Shown: positions 55,276 to 64,000 of the stretch, piece after piece
Layout: each line of letters opens with the position of its first letter
How positions within the stretch are numbered: the first letter of the stretch is position 1
Assembly (NCBI GenBank): GCA_947685225.1
Contig: CANTUV010000004.1
Location: forward strand, 15,655,001 to 15,719,000
Reading direction: 5' to 3'
Source of the DNA: Garcia nutans
Taxonomy: Eukaryota > Streptophyta > Magnoliopsida > Malpighiales > Euphorbiaceae
Length of the DNA stretch: 64,000 nucleotides
Translations under genes and position numbers: made by a program
Notes under the pieces: generated by a model
What the model saw: the letters and a program-made list of their open reading frames with translations, nothing else
What the model was told of the DNA's origin: nothing
Databases searched by the model: none

Positions 55276-57286
55276 CTATAAGTAGGACGAAAAAGGGGTC
55301 GGATGAAATGGCCCACAGGCAATTTTGCCCGCCCCGCTCGCAGTTTCCCGCAGCAACTTTTTCTCCAGTAAAATTTTTTCGCAGCAGTTTTTTTTCTCCA
55401 TGAAATTTTTCCGACGCAATTTTTTTGAAACCAAATTCTATTTGGTTTCAGTTTCCTTTTCTTAATCAATGTTAGATTCAGTAAACAATTAAGATAAATC
55501 ACCAAAAACATCTGTAAATAGGACGAAAAACAACACAGAAAAAGGAGGAAAAAAAAGAGAGGAAAATCGAGTGAAGGAAAAACATAGAAAAGTGATTTGA
55601 CTTTAAAATTTTTTGGTAGAGATTAACGATCAAACTTTTGAGAGAAGCAAACAAACAATTCAATCCATCAAAGGCAACCATCTTGCCTTTATTCTTGTTC
55701 ATCCAAGAAGTAATTTTTGGTGGAACCAACAAACGAAGGTATGAATAACTAATTTTTTCACAATAGCTTGAATCATCCAATTGTTACTTTTGATTCTAAA
55801 AACCTTAATTCATTTCTTTGTTTTCCAAATATCTTAAAATTGTTGTTTATGTTTCTTCAAAATGTTAAAACCCTAATCTACTTTCCAACTTTTCAAAACT
55901 TTAAATCATTTCAAATTTTACCAAAACCCTAATCTGCTTTCCAATTTTCCAAAACCCTAAATTGAATCTTTTTCTTTCCAAAAACCCTAAAAAATATCTT
56001 TTCTGTTTCTATAAACCTTAAATCATTTTGTTTATTTTCATAAAGCTTCATAAACTATAAATTATTTTTTTCAAATTCTGAAATCTAATACATTCTCCGA
56101 AACACTAAAAACCATAATTCAACTTTAAAACCAAGACATCAACCTCAAACAAATTATTCTAAACCCTAGTTTTCTTAAACCCTAATTCCCTTAAAACCTT
56201 AAACCCTAATTTTTCTAAATCCTAATCTTTAAAACTCTAAAACCTTATAAATCTAAATATTAAAATTCGACACAGTAAGTAGCTAATAATCATAAATATA
56301 ATGTTTTAAAGTGTCCAAACCCTAATTTAATGATTTCACTCCTCAAACACTAATTTGGTTAATCAAAGAACTTTATCAACCTCTTAAATTATAAAACTTT
56401 AATCCATTTCAATTCCTTTAAAACTCACAGTAGCTTAAACCCATAAATTCCAAAACCCTAAACACATTAAATAAAGAATCTTAAATAGAAACAGTAGCCC
56501 TTATTTGAATCTTTATTTGCTTTATTTAATTTTATATTTGATTATGTAGTCTATTATATGCTTTAATTTATTTTCAATGTTTTGTTTATTTAATTTCAAT
56601 GATTGATTTATTTAATTTATCATGGATGTATGTTTATTTTATATTTTGATTGATATCTTTGATGAATGATTTATTTATGATGAATGGTTATTTACTTTTA
56701 TCGATTTATTTAGATTTCCAAATGTTGTAAGAGGTATATTTCCACTTGGTGGGTACCTCATTAGTTAAATATCATGTAATTTAAATTGCTTTTATATTTT
56801 AGACCAATGTAAAGGACATGTTTCTACCTTTCGGTGGGTGTCCTATTTAGGCATGGATTATGTAAGGGCATATTTCCATCTTCGGATGGGTGTCAATTTA
56901 TTTGTTTTGCTTGGACATTGTTTTGATTTTCAATATATCGATGCTTTATTTTGATTATTGTGTGTAATAAGGATAATATTGTTATAATTAAGAATTTTAT
57001 AATATTAAGACTTGTAAAGGAGGCTGGTTCTAATGAACCGGGCATTGTGGGGGTGCTGGTCCATTTCTCACCTTCCCCACACGTACCCAACTTTTCGAAC
57101 CCATTAGGGGGTTGGGAATTCCATAGGAATCGAGTCATCCACCCCTTTCTTTTTTCTCGGCCAGTCCGGGTGGCGACTCCATTTTCTCTGGACTTAGGTC
57201 CATGTTTTCTAAGGCACCGAGCCTAAACAGTGCCGAAGTCGCAAGAACCATTCCACCGGGAGTGGGGGTGAAAATCTCCGCTCACA
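55276..57286 (+). repeat. LTR-T fragment, lacking its 5' end
   Basis: Aligns with the solo LTR-T from the region of its GC-rich hairpins to the complete end (ctccgctcaca). The short ORF at 56951-57226 lies in the conserved U5-like block seen in all LTR-T copies and is not a gene. Confidence 0.8.
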
Positions 57287-57978
57287 GGTATAAGGGTGTT
57301 ACAATTTTATTATTATCAAGTTTGTATTGCTAGGCTTTTGGCTTAGCGTGATTATTTACATTGCGCAGGTGACAGGATAGATTCGGCTGAGTCGGAGAGT
57401 TCTTCTAGACCAGGTCGGGAGACTTGTAGTTGTGCTTGTAGAGTTGATATCTAAATCAGAAACATTGTTAGCAGCATGCATATATTTTATGTTATTTTAT
57501 ACTTTGGGTATTATGCATATTATATCATATTTTTGGATTTTATGTATTGTAAACTATAAAGAATGTTTGGGTTAAATTATTTGAAATGGAGGTTTAAATG
57601 TGTTATATATTATATATATAAATGTTTGAGAAACTTGGTGAAATTGAGGAGTATGGGTGAAATGGTGATTTGAAATTATTTTGGAGTGTTTTCTGATGCA
57701 GGTTGTGTTTTGTTGAATTCTGGGAATGTCCAAATTACAGACAAAACTCTAGCGAATTTTTTCCTGAGATTTTCATATAAAATAATTATTTTGGGTTCCT
57801 ATAGCAAGTAAAGAATTTTTATATACTATTTAATTTTATATATTTAGTATTTGAAAATTTAAATCAGAAATGTGAAAATTTTTATTAAACTGGTCTGTGA
57901 TATTTTTATACTGTATATGCGTATTTTACATATGCTGAAAATATATATTGTACGTATATAGGGTATAAGAGTGTTACA
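57287..57978 (+). repeat. Two LTR-A pieces: a 17-nt LTR end, then a 675-nt 3' part
   Basis: 57287-57303 (ggtataagggtgttaca) is an LTR-A end. 57304-57978 is the last part of another LTR-A, again ending gtgttaca. The latter has the double stem-loop (57331-57370: taggct-ttt-ggctta, then gcgtgat with attgcgc, then CAG|GTGACAGG). Confidence 0.75.
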
Positions 57979-57979
57979 G

Positions 57980-58129
57980 GAGGATAATTTTATCTCGTCA
58001 TCTTGTCATGATATAGATGGAGAAACTGCTAAAGAGGATGTGTTACTAAGCAAGCTTGGACTAACTATGGATGATGAAGTAATGATTCACGATGATGGAA
58101 AAATCCTTGCCCTTAATATGCCTAAATAA
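57980..58129 (+). pseudogene. C-terminal ORF remnant of 49 codons, unrecognised, probably Tat-type element
   Basis: Open from the LTR-A junction to taa at 58127-58129. The reading is acidic (EDNFISSSCHD..., ...LSKLGLTMDDEVMIHDDGK, ending LNMPK). I do not recognise the domain. Its position upstream of a long untranslated stretch, tandem repeats, a PPT and an LTR beginning TGTAGACCC suggests the end of an ORF of a Tat-type element. Upstream sequence was replaced by LTR-A. Confidence 0.4.
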
Positions 58130-60526
58130 ATGAAGCATCTCCGACTGCAACTCAATTAAACTTCCATTGGCTTATTTGGTTATTTATTTTATTTTCTATC
58201 ATTGATATTTTTTGAAACAATTATATTTTTCAAATTAAGATTATTTGAATAAATTACTTTCATCAAATTATTGTTTATCCTGGTATTTATTCATTTTGGT
58301 GCTCAATCAATGTTGGTCTAGCTTAATAATCATAAATTAGTGTATCTATGCATTATAATTCAAATGACTTTACTAGATGAGGAAATTATTCTATAGCATT
58401 GAACTGTGTATGCTTACTTAGAGAGGGCTCCTACATAATTATGAGTGTCTAGGTCCTAGTCAATTTTAGAACATGCTTTCATTAACTTTCGAGGTGAAAT
58501 TGAACTCTGCTTATTTAAGGAAGAGATGATCTAGGCATTGTTTGGTAAGCAAAGAACTAGTATTAGCCCTATTATCATCAATCTCTAATTTGTCCCGTTA
58601 AGCCTTCATAAAATTTTAGCTTGCTTTTCTTTGGCTTATAAACCCCAATGACCTACCTAGAGCTATTGTGACACTTTTGACAAGTCTTATGATCACTAAG
58701 GATCAAAAGAAAAAGAAGATCAAAAGAAGGATATATAGTCAAGAATATAATGATAGTTGAAGGACACCTAAATTAGATATAATATCACAGACTTATTGAG
58801 ATAAAGTCAGGACTGAAGTAGATTTATGCCACTTCTCTCTTCCATTATAGGAAAAAAAAAGTTGGTATGAACAAGACAACTCTTTTAAAGCTAAAACCTA
58901 AAAAAAAGGAAAAGAAAATAAAATCCAAAAAGGCAGTTCAGAAAGCCAACTGAGTTCTCTTTTACCTAAAGCAACAGAAGACTTCCACTTAGTTTACGAG
59001 GACAGTTTGACTTGAATTGATCCAACCCAACCAAAGATTCAACCAAAATCGGAGAGATAGGAGAAAGGCCATCTAGTTCTTAAAAGTCCTACACTTGACA
59101 GCTCGATAGAGGAAAAGGACAAAATGATGAAATGTCAAAAAAAAAAGAGAGAGAAAAAGAAAGGAATGAGGGTCTCAAGCTTTTTGCAAAGGAAAAGATT
59201 GTCCTAATCACGATCCAAATTCTTGTTAAGAAGACAGAAGAACATTTAAAGCTCTATCTTTTCATTCTTCGAACTATCGAAGGTTCAAACAAGAAATTTT
59301 TAGTGTGAAGGTTTGTCCATAGTGTCACATCGACTCCAATTTACAAATGGCCTTCATTTTACTTGTGTCCCTTATGGACCCCATTTCAAGCCTATTAAAG
59401 ACCTGTTGATCTCTCTTAGTAAGTAGAGTATATTAGTGGAGATTATTTGAATAAGCATGCATATGAGATAGACAATATTTAAACTCAATGAGACCTTTGG
59501 CTAAGTACTGTGTATGTCCCTATCTGAAGTGCAACAGTTCTTGCTTAAATAGAAATGATTTCCAATTTTAGTATGGTAACTAGGGTTGTCATGTTATAGA
59601 TATGTTAATTTGGAAATTGAGTCCTGAGGTACAATAACACTGATTTGACAAAGTCAATATTTGATTTCTATAAAAAAAAAAACTATTTTCTTATTGCATA
59701 AACCTTCAACTTAAGGGTAGTATGTTACAATGCCAAACCCCAAAGGACATAATGGGCAAAAGAGGGCTAATGAAAGGATCACTCATAAGGTCATGTCATT
59801 AAGAAGTTACCAACCAAATGGATGTCTCTCATGTATCTACCTTGCTGAGGCCACCTTTACTCATACTTTGTACATCTAAAAGATAAAAGCCATAGATGTA
59901 AAGTCTTCTAATGTTCTAATGCAAGATTTGAACGAGCATATAGAAGGAATCCATGGGAGAACTTTTGCTGATGACTATGTTTGTGAGTCAATAGAACCAC
60001 AGTAAGTATTATTCATACATATCATGCATACATGAGCATATCATAATGAATTTTGTTATCTTGTATTGCCTATCCTTTGCCAATGTAAACAACAACTATC
60101 TATGAAGCAAACATGAAGTAGATATGGAATCAGAGGGCATGAAAGGCCCATTGTTTGAGAAAGATCCAGTCACTTTGCAAAAATGGAGATGCATGCCTGT
60201 GCAAAGAACAAAACAAAATGCAAACATCAATTAAAACCTACATGGAAAAAAATCAGTTGTTTGAGCCTACACAGGGGGCAAAATTTCTCCTTTCAATTCT
60301 TGAGTTTATGCATGTATAAAACATTTTTAGTCTCACTTTCAATATTTTTGCAACGTAGGGGGTAAAGAAAGAATATTAGGGCTAGATAAAAATAACAGCT
60401 GTATTTTTTTAAAAAAAAGAACAAAAAGAATAGAACAAGAAGAAAGTAAGAACCCCAAAAGAATGAAGTTGCCAAAGATAAAAGATTAATCCAGCTCGAA
60501 GAGTTGAAGTCAAAGCAGGACAGACA
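58130..60526 (+). other. Long non-coding 3' region of a Tat-type element
   Basis: No credible gene. Two short stretches look like imperfect PPT-style tracts (cacagggggcaaaa near 60269 and gtagggggtaaag near 60354), typical of Tat 3' regions. The small ORF at 60183-60365 shows no family features. Confidence 0.5.
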
Positions 60527-60735
60527 TCCAAGGATGAAGATCCATTTTGAAGGGTGAAGACCCGATTTCAAAGGATGAAGATCCATTTTGATGGGTGAAA
60601 ACCCAATCTCCAAAGGATAAAGATCCATTTTGAAGGGTTAAGACCCAATCTCCAAGGGATGAAGATCCATTTTTTAGGGTGAAGACCTGATGTCCAAGGA
60701 TGAAGTTCCAATTTGATGGATGAAGACCCACAATC
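60527..60735 (+). repeat. Tandem repeat block 1, about 41-nt unit, five copies
   Basis: Units contain ggatgaagatccattttga followed by gggtgaagaccca. Neighbouring units differ by 10-20%. Confidence 0.85.
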
Positions 60736-60867
60736 CATTGAAGAATGGAACAACTAACTAGAAGAAAGTAAGAACTCTCAACTGACAGAAGGTCAGTCAG
60801 CTAGAAGAGTTAAAATTAATGGCTAGATGAATGCCAGAACTCTCAACTAATAAAAGATCAGTTAAAT

Positions 60868-61450
60868 CCACTCTTGGGTCCAAGTACCCAAATCAAATTC
60901 AATTTCGAGTCCAAGTACCCAAATCAAAATCAATTTCGAGTCCAAGTACCCAAATCAAATTGAGTCTCAGGGGCAAGTACCCAAATCAAATCCAGTTTCA
61001 GGTCCAAGTACCCAAATCAAATCCAGTTTCGAGTCCAACTACCCAAATCAAATCTAGTCTCGAGCCCAAGTACCTAAATCAAATCCAGTCTCAGTTCCAA
61101 GTACCCAAATCAAATCAAGTGTTGGGTCCAAGTAAACAAATAAAATTCTGTCTCGGGTCTAAATACCCCAATCAAATCCAATCTTTAGTCCAAGTACACA
61201 AATAAAATCAGTCTCCGGTGCAAGTACCCAAATCAAATCTAGTCTCAGGTCTAAGTAACCAAATCAAATCAAGTTTTGGGTCCAGAACCCAACCAATCTA
61301 GTTTTGGAACCCAACCAACATCGGGTCCAGAACCTAAAAAACCTTGGGTCCAAAACCCAACCAATCCAGTTTCGGGCCTATAACCCAAACACCTTGAGCC
61401 ATAACCTAATAAAATGAAGTCTCAGGTTAGAAACCCAAAATAGTCTATGG
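60868..61450 (+). repeat. Tandem repeat block 2, about 33-nt unit, some 13 copies, then shorter degenerate units
   Basis: Core caagtacccaaatcaaat repeats from about 60868 to 61290. From there to about 61450 shorter aacccaaccaat/gggtccagaaccc variants follow. The 33-nt period keeps a frame open (60831-61205), giving a repetitive peptide that is an artefact of the repeat. Confidence 0.85.
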
Positions 61451-61553
61451 TCCAAAACCCAAGCTAGATCCCCCAATCTAGAAGCCAATCCTTATCCAAA
61501 ATTAGCACCAAGTCATGTTTCTTTTCACTCTCTAAATAAATTCTAGAACATTC

Positions 61554-61568
61554 AAGTAGGGGGCAAAC
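61554..61568 (+). other. Polypurine tract of the Tat-type element
   Basis: agtagggggcaaac lies directly before TGTAGACCC. Confidence 0.8.
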
Positions 61569-61773
61569 TGTAGACCCTTGATTTTGGCCCTAGCTAATAT
61601 GATCCTAATTAAAGATGACCTAGTCAAGTTTGATTCATTCTTAATGGCTTAAACCTATTTTAAAGCCTTCGATTGGATTGGTATAATTCAATGAGGCCTA
61701 AAATAAGCTAGTTAAACTTTTAAAACCCTAAATAGGCTTGATTTGAAGGTTCGGTCGGATTTAATTTCATGTG
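61569..61773 (+). repeat. Start of a Tat-type 3' LTR (T2), 205 nt
   Basis: Begins tgtagacccttgatttt, shares only the terminal bases with LTR-T and is interrupted by the reverse LTR-T. The 5 nt before the break are atgtg. Confidence 0.7.
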
Positions 61774-63665
61774 TGTGAGCGGGGATTTTCGCCCCCACTC
61801 CTAGTGGAATGGTTCTTGCGACTTCGGCACTATTTAGGCTCGGGGCCTTAGAGAACATGGACCTAAGTCCGGAGAAAATGGAGTCGCCACCCGGACAGGC
61901 CGGGAAAAAGAAAGGGGTGGATGACTCGATTCCTAAGGAATCCCCAACCCCTTAATGGGTTCGGAAAGTTGGGTACGTGTGGGGAAGGTGAGAAATGGCC
62001 CAGCACCTCCACAATGCTCGGTTCATTGGAACCGGCCTCCTTTACAGGTCTTAATATTATAAAATTCTTAAGTATAATAACATTATCCATACTACACACA
62101 ATAAAAAGAAAGCATCATTATATTAAAATCAAAGCAATGTCCAAACAAAACAAAACAAATAAATGGACACCCATCCATGGATGGAAACATGTCCTTACAT
62201 CACATGCCTAAATAGGACACCAACCAAAAGGTAGAAACATACCCTTTACAAAGGTTCTAAAATAGAAAAGAAAATTAAATTACATGATGTTTAACTAATG
62301 AGGTACCCACTAAGTGGAAACATACCTCTTACAACCTTTGGAAGTCTAAATTGATTGATAAAAGTAAATAATCATCCATAATAAATAAATCATTCATCAA
62401 AGTTATTAATTGAGATATAAAATAAACATCCATCCATGATAAATTAAATAAATCAAGTATTGAAATTAAATAAATTAAAGCATAAGAAATAAATCAAAGC
62501 ATTTCAAGTATGGAATTGAATAAAGCAAATAAAAGTCCAATTATGGCTACTGTGACTTTTTATGGAATTAAAATAAATTAGGATTTTATGTTTTAAAAGA
62601 TTGGTAAGACTCTTTGATTAACCAAATTAAGGTTTGAATGATGAAATCATGAAACTAGGGTTTTAAATACTTAAAATACTTTAATTTATGATTTTTGGTT
62701 TATTGAACTTTAGGCTACTGTGTAATTTTTGAGTTTTTATGTTTTTATGTTTTTTAATGTTTTAAAAGGATCAGGGTTAATAAAAATTAGGGTTTAAGGT
62801 TTTAAAAGGATTAGGGTTCATTATTTTAGGTTTAAAAGTTGAATTTTGGATTTTAGGGTTTTAGAATTTGGATCACGGGTAATGAAAAATTTTTAGGGTT
62901 TTAAAAATCAATTTGATATTTATGAAGTTTTATGAATTTAAACACATGGATTGAAGTTTTTTATGGGTAGAAAAGATTTTTTTAAAGCTTTTTGAATGAA
63001 ATAGAACCTACTTTAAAATCTTAAAAGAAACAGAATTTGGTTTTGGTTTTGTTGAAAAATATGTTCAATTAGAGTTCTAAGATTTTTAAGAAAAAAAATA
63101 ACAATTTTAAATCTTTCTAGAAAAGAAAGTCACGTTTTAGTGTTTTAATCCTGGAAAAATCAAATTAAAACTCTAAGATTTTTTATTTAAAAAAAACTCT
63201 AATTCCATAATTTGGCTACTGTAAAACATAGATAAAAAAGAATTTAACATACCTTCTTTTGTTGATTCTCCAAAAAATAACTCTTCTTGGATGAACTAGC
63301 TCCAAAGACAAGCCTTTGTTGCCTTTGAATTACTTAATTCGTGGTGCTGCTGCTTTTAAAAATCAATGGAATTGCATTTCCCTTTTCCTTCACTGATTTG
63401 GTTTCAAATCCTATGCTCACTGCCTCTTTTTTCCCTTTTCAATTTGATTCACTTGATCCTTATTTATAGTGGTTTTTAGGTTATTTCTTCCTAATTCCAC
63501 ATGGCAATTAATATTAATAAAAAAAAAGAATTTAAAACCTAATTGGATTAGGTTTCAAAAAATTGCGTCAAAAAATTTTGCGCTGGCAAAAACTGTGGCC
63601 GAGCCCGTGGCAGGGGGCAATAGGCGTTCCAGCCCGCAGGAATTTCCTACGGGAAGTTATTTCAC
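61774..63665 (-). repeat. Reverse LTR-T fragment
   Basis: Begins tgtgagcgggga, the reverse complement of the LTR-T end, and follows LTR-T backwards through the gccgaagtcgcaag-type block, the aaccctaa-rich part and the GC-rich hairpin zone (near 63590-63660), after which homology is lost. The true LTR start (gggtctaca in this orientation) is not seen. Confidence 0.75.
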
Positions 63666-64000
63666 CCGCATGATCATATTTCATTATCTTTCATCATATT
63701 TCTTGCACATGTGCCAATGGTCATTATCATTGCATCATTGATCATGTCATTGCAATCATCGGCCTTCAGCTGGAATATCATATCATGTCATAAGCAGTAC
63801 TGTAGTAATAGTATGATGCATCATACCCTTATCTCAAGGGTTCTGTCATAACCAAGTAGAGAATAAATAATTTATTAAATTACTTTGATCATGATATGCA
63901 ATAAGCCATGATTTGTCCATAATGCATGTATTGTCGGAATAGCTTGTCATGATGTCTTTCTGATCATTTCCAATTCTCCTTCATGTCATTTTATATGATT
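63666..64000. other. Unassigned AT-rich sequence to the window end
   Basis: Repeated 'catcat' and 'catgtcatt' type stretches; no ORF, LTR end or other structure that I can support. Confidence 0.4.

Noticed and set aside
60831..61205. Open frame of 124 codons with a repeating peptide
   Set aside because: It is the translation of the 33-nt tandem repeat (an 11-codon period); no start context or family similarity.
60868..61290. Regular direct repeats as a CRISPR array
   Set aside because: The 33-nt units are directly adjacent tandem copies without unique spacers, in a plant retrotransposon 3' region.

Overview
The window reads as plant nuclear heterochromatin. Everything I can identify is LTR retrotransposon, stacked one inside another; I see no host gene, no tRNA or rRNA gene and no CRISPR array. 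The evidence for a plant (most likely a dicot) is: primer binding sites matching plant initiator tRNA-Met, Ty3/gypsy chromovirus polyproteins with a C-terminal chromodomain (Tekay/Del-like), Tat/Ogre-type and Athila-type Ty3/gypsy pieces, AT-rich sequence, and C-to-T style nonsense decay of the older copies. I cannot name the species.

Layout. (1) 1-7420: chromovirus copy 1, almost intact gag-pol with one 1-nt frameshift; its 5' LTR lies outside the window. It sits inside (2) a Tat-type LTR ('LTR-T', 7421-9432), followed by a reverse-strand Tat integrase remnant (9433-10920) fused to a reverse LTR-T start (10921-11221). (3) 11222-22801: chromovirus copy 2, badly decayed, split by a solo LTR-T (15686-17839, TSD ccagt) and by a solo composite LTR-H (19207-22324, TSD tcatg). 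(4) 22802-25404: degenerate AT-rich retroelement tail ending in a polypurine tract and a 3' LTR-H (25405-27813). (5) 27814-36713: chromovirus copy 3, with both LTRs and many lesions. (6) 36714-37020: a reverse LTR end, into which (7) chromovirus copy 4 (37021-44176) inserted; this is young but truncated, with integrase fused directly to 3' LTR sequence. (8) 44177-49989: reverse-strand Athila-type element carrying gag but no pol. (9) 49990-55158: reverse-strand chromovirus copy 5, same family as copy 3, with nonsense codons only. (10) 55159-57978: LTR-A and LTR-T fragments. (11) 57979-61568: the 3' end of a Tat-type element with two tandem-repeat blocks, its PPT and the start of its LTR. (12) 61774 to about 63665: reverse LTR-T fragment; then unassigned AT-rich sequence to the end.

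How the parts work together. Each chromovirus has the order LTR, tRNA-Met PBS, gag, protease, RT, RNase H, integrase, chromodomain, PPT, LTR. LTRs are unusually long (about 2.5-3.1 kb). Although the families differ in most of their sequence, their LTRs share a set of structural modules: a block bounded by inverted repeats of about 30 nt, and a pair of adjacent stem-loops with compensatory and G-U changes that ends exactly at a CAG|GTRA splice-donor-like site. A matching acceptor-like site (U-rich tract plus TTTGCAG) lies 12-13 nt upstream of the gag ATG. Together these predict a roughly 510-540 nt leader intron that removes the LTR end and the PBS from the gag mRNA. That hypothesis is the most interesting thing I found. 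A second one is a GACACG..CGTGTC palindromic repeat shared by chromovirus LTRs and the unrelated Athila-type LTR.
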